64,000 nucleotides of DNA from Idiomarina abyssalis (lineage in GTDB: Bacteria; Pseudomonadota; Gammaproteobacteria; Enterobacterales; Alteromonadaceae), in NCBI RefSeq assembly GCF_900116625.1, contig NZ_FPBE01000001.1:434001-498000 (forward strand). Direction: 5' to 3'. Position numbers and translations under genes: made by a program. The notes under the pieces were generated by a model. It searched no databases, was not told the origin of the DNA, and was given only the letters and a program-made list of their open reading frames with translations. Below, piece after piece: positions 30,558 through 40,565 of this stretch; position 1 is the first letter of the stretch, and each line of letters begins with the position of its first letter.

Positions 30558-32474
30558 ATGCCTGTAATTACTCTCCCTGACGGAAGTCAACGCGAATTCG
30601 ATAAACCCGTAAGCATTATGGAAGTGGCTGCCGATATTGGCGCTGGCCTTGCTAAAGCAACGGTCGCTGGCCGTATTGACGGTGAGCTGGTTGATGCCTG
30701 TGAAGTCATCGAGCACGACGCTCGCATTGAAATTGTGACACCAAAAGATGACGACGGCGTACACATTATTCGTCACTCTTGTGCTCACTTAATGGGGCAC
30801 GCGGTAAAACAGCTGTGGCCAGATGCGAAAATGGCTATTGGTCCGGTCATCGATAATGGCTTTTACTACGACATCGACGTTGATCACACTTTCACTCAGG
30901 AAGACCTGGAAAAGCTTGAAAAGCGGATGAAAGAACTGGCTAAAACGGAATATGCCGTTATTAAGAAAAAGGTCAGTTGGAAAGAAGCCCGTGAAACTTT
31001 CGTAGAACGCCATGAACCTTATAAAATAGAGATCCTGGACGAAGACATCCCAACCGATGCCAACCCGGGGCTTTATCATCACGAAGAATACGTCGACATG
31101 TGTCGTGGCCCTCATGTGCCAAACATGAAATTTTGCCAACATTTTAAAATTATGAAAATGGCCGGCGCATACTGGCGCGGTGACTCTGACAACAAAATGC
31201 TGCAGCGTATATACGGTACGGCCTGGGCAGATAAAAAACAGTTAAAAGCCTATTTACAGCGTTTAGAAGAAGCAGAAAAGCGCGACCACCGTAAAATTGC
31301 TAAAGCTCAGGATTTATTCCACTGGCAGGAAGAAGCGCCGGGTATGGTTTTCTGGCACCACAACGGCTGGACAATTTTCCGTGAGCTGGAAACTTACATT
31401 CGCGAGAAGATGCGCGAGTATGACTATCAGGAAGTCAAAGGTCCTATGATGATGGACCGGGTATTGTGGGAAAAATCGGGTCACTGGGAGAAATTCTCAG
31501 AACTGATGTTCACCACTTCATCGGAAAACCGCGAATACGCCGTTAAGCCAATGAACTGCCCGGGCCATGTTCAAATCTTTAATCAGGGCTTGAAATCTTA
31601 CCGTGATTTGCCGTTACGTATGGCTGAGTTTGGTAGCTGTCACCGTAATGAACCTTCAGGTGCTTTGCACGGCCTGATGCGTGTTCGTGGTTTTACACAA
31701 GATGATGCGCACATTTTCTGTACTGAAGAGCAGGTTCAGGAAGAAGTCGCGGGTTGCATCAGAATGGTTTATGAAACCTACAAAACCTTTGGTTTCGAGA
31801 ACATTGATGTGAAGCTTTCAACGCGCCCTGAAAAACGCTTAGGCGACGATGCTACCTGGGATCGTTCTGAAACAGCATTGGCTCAGGCTCTGAAGAATAA
31901 TGACATCGATTTCTCTTATTTACCGGGTGAAGGGGCCTTTTATGGTCCGAAAATAGAATTTACTTTGTTCGATTGTCTGGGCAGAGCCTGGCAATGTGGT
32001 ACAATACAGCTCGATTTTGCGTTGCCAGGGCGTTTAGGCGCTACTTACGTGGGCGAAGATAACGAGCGACATACGCCAGTTATGATTCACCGCGCTATTT
32101 TGGGCTCACTTGAACGCTTTATGGGTATTCTTATTGAAGAGTACGCAGGGCACTTCCCGTTGTGGTTGTCGCCAACGCAAGTTGTATTAATGAATATCAC
32201 GGATAATCAAAGCGATTATGTGCGAAAAGTTGTCAAAACCCTGAACGAAAAGGGAATTCGTGCATCAGCCGACTTGAGAAATGAGAAGATAGGCTTTAAA
32301 ATCCGTGAACACACATTAAAACGTGTTCCATATTTACTGGTTGTCGGCGACAAAGAAGTCGAAGCTGGTGAGGTTGCGGTACGTACACGTGGTGGTGAAG
32401 ACTTGGGCAAATTCCCGTTAGAAGACTTCATTACTCGTGTAGAGGACGAAGTCCGTACTCGCAAAATTGATTAA
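30558..32474 (+). CDS. thrS: Threonyl-tRNA synthetase
   Basis: Charges tRNA-Thr. It has 638 residues from the ATG at 30558, which follows AGGAAG; an in-frame start at 30522 would lie inside leader hairpin 2 and is rejected. TGS domain at 1-61, editing domain with the HSCAH motif at 73-77, class II catalytic core, and zinc ligands C334 (NCPGH) and H385 at the same positions as in E. coli ThrRS. First gene of the translation block; probably autoregulated through the leader hairpins. Confidence 0.98.
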   Translation: MPVITLPDGSQREFDKPVSIMEVAADIGAGLAKATVAGRIDGELVDACEVIEHDARIEIVTPKDDDGVHIIRHSCAHLMGHAVKQLWPDAKMAIGPVIDNGFYYDIDVDHTFTQEDLEKLEKRMKELAKTEYAVIKKKVSWKEARETFVERHEPYKIEILDEDIPTDANPGLYHHEEYVDMCRGPHVPNMKFCQHFKIMKMAGAYWRGDSDNKMLQRIYGTAWADKKQLKAYLQRLEEAEKRDHRKIAKAQDLFHWQEEAPGMVFWHHNGWTIFRELETYIREKMREYDYQEVKGPMMMDRVLWEKSGHWEKFSELMFTTSSENREYAVKPMNCPGHVQIFNQGLKSYRDLPLRMAEFGSCHRNEPSGALHGLMRVRGFTQDDAHIFCTEEQVQEEVAGCIRMVYETYKTFGFENIDVKLSTRPEKRLGDDATWDRSETALAQALKNNDIDFSYLPGEGAFYGPKIEFTLFDCLGRAWQCGTIQLDFALPGRLGATYVGEDNERHTPVMIHRAILGSLERFMGILIEEYAGHFPLWLSPTQVVLMNITDNQSDYVRKVVKTLNEKGIRASADLRNEKIGFKIREHTLKRVPYLLVVGDKEVEAGEVAVRTRGGEDLGKFPLEDFITRVEDEVRTRKID

Positions 32475-32493
32475 TTGTTTGGAGGAATAAACC

Positions 32494-33039
32494 ATTAAAG
32501 GCGGAAAAAGAACTCAGAAAGCTGCAGATAAAAACCGTATCAACGAACAAATTACAGGCGTTGATGAAGTTCGCTTAATCGGAACCGATGGTGAACAAGC
32601 TGGTGTCGTCAGTATTAACGAGGCTCTTGATGCAGCAGCAGAAGCTGGTGTTGATTTGGTGGAGATGAGCCCTAACGCAGAACCACCAGTCTGCCGCCTG
32701 ATGGATTACGGCAAGTTCCTCTTTGAAAAGAGTAAAGAACAGAAAGAGCAGAAGAAAAAACAGAAACAGATTCAGGTTAAGGAAGTTAAGTTCCGACCTG
32801 GTACTGATGAGGGCGACTACCAGGTAAAACTGCGCAACCTGCGTCGTTTCCTCGAGGGAGGTGACAAAACCAAAGTCACTATCCGTTTCCGTGGCCGGGA
32901 AATGGCACACCAAGAGTTGGGCATTGAATTGCTGAATCGCGTTAAAAACGATTTAGAAGAAATCTCAATTGTTGAGTCGTTCCCAAGACGTGCCGAAGGG
33001 CGCCAGATGATTATGGTCTTGGCACCCAACAAGAAGTGA
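32494..33039 (+). CDS. infC: Translation initiation factor IF-3 (ATT start codon)
   Basis: Prevents premature 50S joining and proofreads start-codon choice. The true start is the ATT at 32494: it is preceded by GGAGG at 32481-32485 and begins (M)[19 protein letters not shown], which matches the IF-3 N-terminus; the first ATG in frame is 54 codons inside the N-domain. Length 181 residues. The rare AUU start is the known basis for IF-3 repressing its own translation. Lies 19 bases after thrS. Confidence 0.97.
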   Translation: MKGGKRTQKAADKNRINEQITGVDEVRLIGTDGEQAGVVSINEALDAAAEAGVDLVEMSPNAEPPVCRLMDYGKFLFEKSKEQKEQKKKQKQIQVKEVKFRPGTDEGDYQVKLRNLRRFLEGGDKTKVTIRFRGREMAHQELGIELLNRVKNDLEEISIVESFPRRAEGRQMIMVLAPNKK

Positions 33040-33054
33040 TCGTGGTTTACAAGT

Positions 33055-33071
33055 AGTCTGATTGTCAGGCT
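33055..33071 (+). promoter_or_regulatory. Hairpin upstream of rpmI, candidate L20 control site
   Basis: AGTCTGA/TCAGGCT stem (one T-G pair) with a TTG loop, between infC and rpmI. In E. coli, L20 represses rpmI-rplT by binding structures in this interval. Only the hairpin is seen; the rest is inference. Confidence 0.35.
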
Positions 33072-33112
33072 CACCCTTTCACACTTTTATCAACAATGCG
33101 GAGTTTAATTTC

Positions 33113-33310
33113 ATGCCAAAAATGAAATCGAACAAAGGCGCTTCCAAGCGCTTTAAGAAGACTGCTTCTGGTGGTTTTAAGTGCAAGCAATCTCACTTGC
33201 GTCACATTCTGACTAAGAAGAGCCCTAAGCGTAAGCGTCAGCTTCGCGCGAAGAACATGGTCCATGAGGCCGACGTTCAATTAGTCGCTCGCATGTTACC
33301 GTACGCATAA
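33113..33310 (+). CDS. rpmI: 50S ribosomal protein L35
   Basis: 65 residues, highly basic, beginning [17 protein letters not shown] as in L35 of other bacteria. The frame is open upstream to 33062, but the ATG at 33113 behind GCGGAG gives the family N-terminus. Followed by rplT after 13 bases. Confidence 0.97.
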   Translation: MPKMKSNKGASKRFKKTASGGFKCKQSHLRHILTKKSPKRKRQLRAKNMVHEADVQLVARMLPYA

Positions 33311-33323
33311 GGGGAGATAGCAA

Positions 33324-33677
33324 ATGGCACGAGTAAAACGTGGTGTAATCGCGAGAGCGCGTCACAAAAAAGTCCTGAAGCAGGCGAAAGGTTATTATGG
33401 TGCCCGTAGTCGCGTTTATCGCGTAGCGGTCCAGGCAGTAACTAAAGCAGGTCAATACGCATACCGTGACCGTCGCAACAAGAAACGTCAATTCCGTCAA
33501 TTATGGATTGTTCGTATCAATGCTGCGGCTCGTCAAAACGGTCTGTCTTACAGCCGCTTTATCAATGGTCTGAAAAAAGCATCTATTGAAATCGATCGTA
33601 AAATCTTAGCCGATATCGCTGTTCATGATCAAAACGGTTTTGCCGCTTTGGTTGAGAAAGCAAAAGGCGCACTGTAA
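33324..33677 (+). CDS. rplT: 50S ribosomal protein L20
   Basis: 117 residues starting [16 protein letters not shown], the standard L20 sequence with a long basic N-terminal tail that binds 23S rRNA. GGGGAG precedes the ATG. L20 is the usual autoregulator of the rpmI-rplT unit. A strong terminator follows. Confidence 0.98.
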   Translation: MARVKRGVIARARHKKVLKQAKGYYGARSRVYRVAVQAVTKAGQYAYRDRRNKKRQFRQLWIVRINAAARQNGLSYSRFINGLKKASIEIDRKILADIAVHDQNGFAALVEKAKGAL

Positions 33678-33701
33678 TTATTCAAGACCTTTATTGGTTA
33701 G

Positions 33702-34781
<1,080 letters not shown>

Positions 34782-34794
34782 CGGGCAGTAAGCA

Positions 34795-37182
34795 ATGAAA
34801 TTCAGTGAACAATGGTTAAGGGAATGGGTTAACCCCGACATCAGCAGTCATGAATTGAGTGAGCAGCTCAGCATGGCAGGTCTTGAAGTAGATGCTGTTG
34901 AGCCGGTTGCCGATGAATTCCATACTGTCGTCGTTGGTGAAGTGATTGAATGTGGTCCTCACCCGGACGCAGATAAACTACAAATTACCAAAGTTAACGT
35001 TGGCGAAAGCGAGCCTGTTGATATTGTTTGTGGTGCGCCGAACTGCCGCCAGGGCATTAAAGTTGCTGTTGCTAAAGTCGGTGCAGTTTTACCCGGAGAC
35101 TTCAAAATCAAAAAAGCAAAACTGCGTGGTCAGCCATCAAACGGAATGCTGTGTTCGTTTAAAGAGTTAGGTCTGATTGATGAACATGAAGGCATTATCG
35201 AGCTACCAACAGATGCTCCGGTAGGCGAAGATTATCGTAAGTACCTGCAGCTTGATGACAACAGTATCGATATTGACTTAACACCTAACCGTGGTGACTG
35301 CCTGAGTATTAGAGGTATAGCGCGTGAGGTGGGTGTGTTGAATCGTATGGATGTGTCAGCACCACAAAGCAGTGAAGTGAAAGCGACTATTGATGACGCA
35401 CTAAGTATTACTTTGTCGGCTGCAGAGCAATGTCCGCGTTATTTAGGCCGGGTTGTTAAGGGTGTGGATTTAACCCGCCCAACGCCGGTCTGGATGACAG
35501 AGAAATTAAGACGTAGTGGTATTCGCAGCATTGATCCGGTCGTTGATATCACTAACTACGTGTTGCTAGAGCTGGGTCACCCAATGCATGCGTTCGACTT
35601 AGATGCGTTAGAGGGCGACATAACGGTTCGTTTAGCCCAGCCTAAAGAACAGCTTACTTTGCTTGATGATCAAGACGTTGAGTTGGATGAGGATACCCTG
35701 GTTATTGCCGATGATAACAAAGCATTAGCAATGGCTGGTGTTTACGGTGGTAAGAACAGCGGTGTTACTGAAAACAGCAAGAACATCTTTCTGGAAAGTG
35801 CGTTCTTCGCACCGGATGCTATTTTAGGAAAAGCCCGCCGTTATGGTTTGCATACCGACGCTTCGCATCGTTACGAGCGCGGCGTAGACCCCCAGTTGCA
35901 GCGCGCTGCTATGGAGAGAGCCACAGAATTATTGTTGGCAATTTGCGGTGGTGAAGCGGGGCCGGTAACCGAAGCGGTGTCAGAAGAGTTTTTACCACAA
36001 CGCTCGGATATCACACTAAGAATTAGCCGCTTAGCAAAAGTGTTAGGCGTTAGCATTGCTGACGATAGCGTTACCGAAATTTTAGAGCGTTTAGGCTTTG
36101 ATGTTTCATTTGACGGCCAGCAATGGCAAGTCGGTATTCCTTCATACCGCTTTGACTTGAGTATAGAAGAAGACTTGATTGAAGAAGTTGCCCGTATCTA
36201 CGGTTACAACTCAATTCAGGCAGCGCCTCCTGCAGCTCAACTGCGCATGACAGAGCGTAAAGAAGGCGAGCTTAGTACTCACAAACTGATTGATGCTATG
36301 GTCTGCCGTGGTTATCAGGAAGCAATAACTTACAGCTTTGTTGATCCTAAACACCAGGCGTTAATGTTTGATGAAACTGCAGCACTGACCTTGCCACACC
36401 CAATTTCAGTGGATATGTCTTCTATGCGTGTGAGCTTGTGGCCGGGCTTAGTCGGCGCGGTTGCTCATAACCAGAAGCGTCAACAGGCTGTTTTAGCTTT
36501 TGTTGAAACGGGATTACGTTTTATCCCCGATGAGTCGGCAGAAAATGGCGTTCGTCAGGAAGCGGTAATCAGCGGTATACGGTCTGGTAAAGCGCATTCA
36601 GAGCATTGGTCTGAAGGTGATCGCAGCGTTGACTTTTATGACGTGAAAGGGGATGTCGAAGCCCTGTTAGCTCAAACGGGTAATTCAGCTGAATTTCGGT
36701 TTGTTGCGTCGCAAAACCCGGCTTTGCATCCGGGGCAGTCGGCGGCTATTTACCATGGCTCTGAAAAAGTTGGTGACATCGGTGCTTTACATCCGAAGTT
36801 TGATAAGGCTCTCGGTCTTAATCAACGCACCTTTGTTTTCGAGTTGTCGTTATCAGCTGTGACTCAACGACCTTTACCGTTGGCAAAGCCCGTCTCTCGC
36901 TATCCATCCATTCGCAGGGACCTTGCTGTCGTCGTTGATAAGCATATTGCGGCGGGTGAGCTGATAGCTGCGATGGAAAATGTTGGCGTAAAACAGTTAG
37001 TTGACCTAAACTTGTTTGATGTTTATGTCGGCGACGGTGTACCAGAAGGTAAGCAGAGCTTGGCACTGTCTGTGACATTACAAGACAGCGACAAGACGCT
37101 TGAAGAAGCCGAGGTCACTGAGCTTATGACGAAATTTATTGAGACATTAAAGAGTGAGTTTAATGCAACATTGAGGGATTAA
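34795..37182 (+). CDS. pheT: Phenylalanyl-tRNA synthetase beta subunit
   Basis: 795 residues, full length. tRNA-binding (EMAP-like) domain about 40-150 (GPHPDADKLQITKVNVG), B3/B4 editing domain about 210-370, B5 domain about 400-470, catalytic-like core and a C-terminal ferredoxin-fold anticodon-binding domain (YPSIRRDLAVVVD). Thirteen bases after pheS, and followed after 3 bases by ihfA. Confidence 0.97.
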   Translation: MKFSEQWLREWVNPDISSHELSEQLSMAGLEVDAVEPVADEFHTVVVGEVIECGPHPDADKLQITKVNVGESEPVDIVCGAPNCRQGIKVAVAKVGAVLPGDFKIKKAKLRGQPSNGMLCSFKELGLIDEHEGIIELPTDAPVGEDYRKYLQLDDNSIDIDLTPNRGDCLSIRGIAREVGVLNRMDVSAPQSSEVKATIDDALSITLSAAEQCPRYLGRVVKGVDLTRPTPVWMTEKLRRSGIRSIDPVVDITNYVLLELGHPMHAFDLDALEGDITVRLAQPKEQLTLLDDQDVELDEDTLVIADDNKALAMAGVYGGKNSGVTENSKNIFLESAFFAPDAILGKARRYGLHTDASHRYERGVDPQLQRAAMERATELLLAICGGEAGPVTEAVSEEFLPQRSDITLRISRLAKVLGVSIADDSVTEILERLGFDVSFDGQQWQVGIPSYRFDLSIEEDLIEEVARIYGYNSIQAAPPAAQLRMTERKEGELSTHKLIDAMVCRGYQEAITYSFVDPKHQALMFDETAALTLPHPISVDMSSMRVSLWPGLVGAVAHNQKRQQAVLAFVETGLRFIPDESAENGVRQEAVISGIRSGKAHSEHWSEGDRSVDFYDVKGDVEALLAQTGNSAEFRFVASQNPALHPGQSAAIYHGSEKVGDIGALHPKFDKALGLNQRTFVFELSLSAVTQRPLPLAKPVSRYPSIRRDLAVVVDKHIAAGELIAAMENVGVKQLVDLNLFDVYVGDGVPEGKQSLALSVTLQDSDKTLEEAEVTELMTKFIETLKSEFNATLRD

Positions 37183-37185
37183 ACT

Positions 37186-37482
37186 ATGGCGCTGACCAAA
37201 GCAGAATTGGCGGAAGTACTGTTCGACAAATACGGTATTAGTAAACAAGATGCCAAAGTGTTGGTTGAAGATTTTTTTGAAGAAATCAGAGTTGCTTTGG
37301 AAAAAGGGGAGCAAGTGAAGTTGTCAGGTTTTGGCAACTTTGAACTGCGAACCAAAAATCAGCGCCCTGGCCGTAATCCTAAAACGGGTGAAGAAATTCC
37401 AATTTCGGCGCGTCGCGTGGTTACTTTTAAACCCGGGCAAAAATTTAAAAGCCGTGTAGAAAACGCAGAGCCTGAAGGTTAA
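37186..37482 (+). CDS. ihfA: Integration host factor alpha subunit
   Basis: 98 residues, DNA-bending nucleoid protein that pairs with IhfB. The beta-arm [12 protein letters not shown] carries the intercalating proline. Its place immediately after pheT is the conserved gammaproteobacterial order. The terminator arm is built into its last codons. Confidence 0.98.
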   Translation: MALTKAELAEVLFDKYGISKQDAKVLVEDFFEEIRVALEKGEQVKLSGFGNFELRTKNQRPGRNPKTGEEIPISARRVVTFKPGQKFKSRVENAEPEG

Positions 37483-37496
37483 CTTCAGGCTCTTTT
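37468..37496 (+). terminator. Terminator overlapping the ihfA 3' end
   Basis: 10-bp stem GAGCCTGAAG/CTTCAGGCTC with a 5-base loop, then TTTT. The left arm encodes the final Glu-Pro-Glu-Gly of IHF-alpha and the loop region includes the stop codon. Confidence 0.9.
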
Positions 37497-37527
37497 CGTA
37501 TTTAGGTACTAAATTTTATTACTTGAA

Positions 37528-38205
37528 TTAGCGAAAGAACAACTGGCTAAAGGGGTTTAATAAACGACTGATGCCAGAAGTAAAATGCAGTGGTGCATCT
37601 AATGTTGCCAAAGTTAAGCAATCTTCATCCTGTGTCTCCGGTGTATGCGTTCTGCTTGGATCCAACAAAACAAAGTCACCATCCCGGTATTCACTTTTTT
37701 CATCGTTAAAAACGCCATCAATGACCAATGTCGCTTCCTGACCTTTGTGCGTATGCTCAGGCACTTTTGCACCGGGTGCCATATAGATAAGGTTAGTTTG
37801 GTTACCGTTATCCAACGTCAAAGGTGCTCTCCAGAGTTTTCCGACCAGCTTAGACCATTCACCAATACGATGGCTATTGTGAGCTAAAGTGCGGGGCAAA
37901 GTGAATCGACGACCTTCCAGAGAAAGTATCTCATTTGGCTGACGAGTTTGCTTGTTACATGCTGAAGACGCAAAGATAGCTTCCAGCATTTGATCGCACT
38001 GAGACTTGCTCATGGTAGTGCTGGCGACACTAACAAGAGTATCCAGGTTTTCTTCACACAGCTTTTGTTCAATTTCACACACTGTTTGACGACATGCTTT
38101 ACACATATCGATGTGTGTCCCAACGACAAGCGTCATCGCTGCACTTAAGTCACCTGCAGCGTACTGGTATAAAAGGCCTTCGCCTGGATGTGATTTAATT
38201 ATCAT
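37528..38205 (-). CDS. chrR: ChrR-family zinc anti-sigma factor
   Basis: Holds the adjacent ECF sigma factor inactive until photo-oxidative (singlet oxygen) or organic peroxide stress. It has 225 residues. The N-terminal zinc anti-sigma domain has H6, H31, C35 and C38, the positions I recall for the zinc ligands of Rhodobacter sphaeroides ChrR. The C-terminal cupin has HTHKGQE (H151, H153, E157) and H187 as likely metal ligands. It overlaps the sigma gene by 11 bases, the normal arrangement for the pair. Very sure of the family; the inducing signal is inferred. Confidence 0.93.
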   Translation of the reverse strand: MIIKSHPGEGLLYQYAAGDLSAAMTLVVGTHIDMCKACRQTVCEIEQKLCEENLDTLVSVASTTMSKSQCDQMLEAIFASSACNKQTRQPNEILSLEGRRFTLPRTLAHNSHRIGEWSKLVGKLWRAPLTLDNGNQTNLIYMAPGAKVPEHTHKGQEATLVIDGVFNDEKSEYRDGDFVLLDPSRTHTPETQDEDCLTLATLDAPLHFTSGISRLLNPFSQLFFR

Positions 38206-38815
38206 CGACTATCAACTCTTTCAATTTTTTTAATGCTAGACGAGTACGGGACTTAATTGTCCCTAAAGGCACTCCCAGTGCATCGGATACTTCTTGTTGG
38301 GACTTGCCTTCAATATAAATCTTTTCTATAACAACGCGTTGTGCGTCAGGCAGTTGTGCGTAATAAAACGAAATTTCCTGCATTAACACATCATGATCTA
38401 ACGCATAACCGTCATCGAGACTGTCGTTTTGTTCAGAGAGGATAGGCCATAGTTCATCGGCACTAATATCGTCTTTACGTTTTTTGTTCTTACGGAGTAA
38501 GTCAAAACGAATATTACGCGCTATGGTAAATATCCATGTAGAAGGTGAACCACGGTCAGGCTTGAACAAATGCGCTTTATGCCAGACGTTTGTCATGGTT
38601 TCCTGGACTAAGTCCATAGCGGTTTGTTCATTACCAAATTGTCTTGTAGCGTAGGATTGCAGTTTTGGTGCAAATTGCCTGAAAAGTTCACTAAAGGCAG
38701 CACGACTTCTATTTTCTGCGATCTTTGCCAGCAGTTCCGCTGCTCTATCTGCAGCGTCTGTCTGGGTGGTAGTCATAGACCCCCGAGTCGATGTTCTTTC
38801 TGACATCATTTGCAT
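38195..38815 (-). CDS. ECF sigma factor paired with ChrR (RpoE-like, ECF11 type)
   Basis: 206 residues. Sigma region 2 at about 45-112 (DLVQETMTNVWHKAH, then STWIFTIARNIRFDLLRK) and region 4 at about 150-200 (LPDAQRVVIEKIYIEGKSQQ, then LGTIKSRTRLALKKLK). No region 3, so an ECF sigma. The first 17 residues are Ser/Thr rich; in-frame ATGs lie at 38815, 38809 and 38806, and AGG upstream weakly favours 38815. Directs RNA polymerase to stress genes, probably including its own promoter and the photolyase operon nearby. Confidence 0.92.
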   Translation of the reverse strand: MQMMSERTSTRGSMTTTQTDAADRAAELLAKIAENRSRAAFSELFRQFAPKLQSYATRQFGNEQTAMDLVQETMTNVWHKAHLFKPDRGSPSTWIFTIARNIRFDLLRKNKKRKDDISADELWPILSEQNDSLDDGYALDHDVLMQEISFYYAQLPDAQRVVIEKIYIEGKSQQEVSDALGVPLGTIKSRTRLALKKLKELIVDDN

Positions 38816-38850
38816 AATTAGACCTGCTACTTTTGTTCACTAGTTCTAAC

Positions 38851-38878
38851 TATTACGGGGTGCTAAAAAAAAAGATCA
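38851..38878 (-). promoter_or_regulatory. Candidate ECF-sigma promoter (autoregulation)
   Basis: Minus strand: TGATCT (38873-38878), 16-base spacer containing a T-run, GTAATA (38851-38856). The TGATC -35 resembles promoters of the Rhodobacter RpoE/ChrR system. About 35-40 bases remain to the sigma start codon. Confidence 0.5.
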
Positions 38879-38903
38879 CCCGGATGGCAGAATATTTATT
38901 CAA

Positions 38904-39482
38904 TTAACGAATTAAGTCTAGCAGATATTCCTTTGCTTTAAGACAATTTTCGCATCGAATAAGTTCTTGTTTGGTGTAAACATCCAATGGCAGTATTTCA
39001 AGCCAACGTGAACAGATCCAGTCAAGATTTTCGTAGCCCAGGTCAGGCAGCAGTTCAGAAAGTTCCGGGTAGGTTTCAAAAGCTTCTTGAAGCCGGGTCT
39101 TTAACTTATTTGAGGTTGCATCAAGCGCAAGTTCCGGCCAGTTCTCAAGGTACTCAATTTTGCCGAACCTGAGCTTGTCATTTTCCGACCAGTGTTCATC
39201 GATTCGAACCCGGTTTTTGCCTTCAACGGTAATACCTAATAAGCCGTCATCTCGCGGTTCAAAATCAATGATTTTTACTGTGGTTGCATAAGGCAGCAAA
39301 TAGTCAGCAGATGTCGCGGCATGTTCATTATTGAACATGGCTACAACAAATTCGCTGTCGTTCTGCAGACACTCTTTAACTAACCGAGTATAGCGAGGCT
39401 CGAACACTTTTAGTTTCATGCGCCCGCCCGGCATTATATGCGCTGTGAGCGGGAATAGCGGTAACTGCTGATACTGCTGCAT
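38904..39482 (-). CDS. LON substrate-binding domain protein (no protease domain)
   Basis: 192 residues covering only the Lon N-terminal (PUA-like) domain: LPLFPLTAHIMPGGRMKLKVFEPRY is its diagnostic start. No AAA or Ser-Lys protease domain, so it is a stand-alone substrate-binding protein as found in many gammaproteobacteria. Sits between the sigma gene and the divergent photolyase operon; a role in protein quality control during oxidative stress is possible but unproven. Confidence 0.87.
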   Translation of the reverse strand: MQQYQQLPLFPLTAHIMPGGRMKLKVFEPRYTRLVKECLQNDSEFVVAMFNNEHAATSADYLLPYATTVKIIDFEPRDDGLLGITVEGKNRVRIDEHWSENDKLRFGKIEYLENWPELALDATSNKLKTRLQEAFETYPELSELLPDLGYENLDWICSRWLEILPLDVYTKQELIRCENCLKAKEYLLDLIR

Positions 39483-39630
39483 ATAACCTCATTTGGTTAG
39501 CGACTTTGAACATTTAACAAACATTACGTCGGCGCGGGTCTTGTTGGATCTTTTTTATCTTGTAAATGACAAACTATTTTTAGCGATATACCGTAGGTTA
39601 TCATCAGGAAACGTGAATAAGGATAACATT

Positions 39631-40563
39631 GTGAAACTAAAGGTCGGTATCAGTTCCTGTTTGATGGGTGACGAAGTCAGGTTTGATGGGGGACATAAAA
39701 AATCTTCTTTCTGTGTCGATGAGCTAAGCCGATACATTCAGCTTGTACGTTTTTGTCCGGAGGTTGGAATAGGAATGCCGGTGCCCAGACCAACCATCAG
39801 ACTTGAACAGCACGATACTGTTCAAGCGGTGGTGCCTAAGACGGGGCAAAATGTAACAAAAGACTTAGCGACTTTTGCTGACAAGGTTCAGGTTAAAGTT
39901 GATGAGCTGAGTGGCTATATTCTTTGTGCTAAGTCGCCCAGTTGCGGTATGGAGCGTGTTAAGTTGTATGATCCCGAAACCGGCCATGCGCAAAAAGCGG
40001 GAATGGGTATTTTTGCAGCCCGGCTTAAGGAGAATAATCCGGCGTTACCTTTAGAAGAAGACGGGCGGTTGAATGACCCTCACTTGCGCGAAAACTTCGT
40101 TATGCGCGTCTATGTTTTTAATCAGTGGAAAGAAGTTAGGAATAACCTTTCAAAACATTGGCTTTTGCAGTTTCACCAAAGTTGCAAGTTGCTGTTGCTG
40201 GCTCACAACCAGCAGGCTTACCGTGAACTGGGCAAACGTCTGGGCGAGCAGGATGTTATTGACGACGTATTTGCTCAACAATACATTGTCGACGTTATGG
40301 ACGCTTTAGCTAAGCCGGCGTCGCGTAAAAACCATACCAACGTACTTCAACATATTCAGGGCTATTTTAAATCCGATCTTGAACAGCGACGCAGGGAAGA
40401 ACTGAGCGACATAATTCTTCAGTATCATGACGGTATTTTACCGCTTATGTCCCCACTCACACTAATACGACATTATCTCAGAGAGTTTCCAAAAGAGTAC
40501 CTGGAAGGTCAGTGGTACCTGAAACCGTACCCTGAAGATTTAAAATTACGTTATGGGCTATAA
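39631..40563 (+). CDS. DUF523 (TudS-like) - DUF1722 fusion protein, GTG start
   Basis: 310 residues from the GTG at 39631, preceded by AAGGATA; the frame is open upstream to 39493 but those 46 codons add nothing recognisable. N-terminal DUF523 (1-150): C10 in ISSCLMGD, C42 in FCPEVGIGMP and C105 in KSPSCG are candidates for a three-Cys [4Fe-4S] site as in TudS thiouracil desulfurase. C-terminal DUF1722 (about 190-305, YbgA-like). First gene of the ten-gene operon, 2 bases before the photolyase gene. Role in photo-damage response is inference. Confidence 0.88.
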   Translation: MKLKVGISSCLMGDEVRFDGGHKKSSFCVDELSRYIQLVRFCPEVGIGMPVPRPTIRLEQHDTVQAVVPKTGQNVTKDLATFADKVQVKVDELSGYILCAKSPSCGMERVKLYDPETGHAQKAGMGIFAARLKENNPALPLEEDGRLNDPHLRENFVMRVYVFNQWKEVRNNLSKHWLLQFHQSCKLLLLAHNQQAYRELGKRLGEQDVIDDVFAQQYIVDVMDALAKPASRKNHTNVLQHIQGYFKSDLEQRRREELSDIILQYHDGILPLMSPLTLIRHYLREFPKEYLEGQWYLKPYPEDLKLRYGL

Positions 40564-40565
40564 AG

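Noticed and set aside
39483-39630. ECF promoter for the photolyase operon (GATCT-T-run-GTAAAT at 39547-39566)
   Set aside because: Spacer is about 6 bases shorter than in the sigma-gene promoter, so it cannot be the same element as written.
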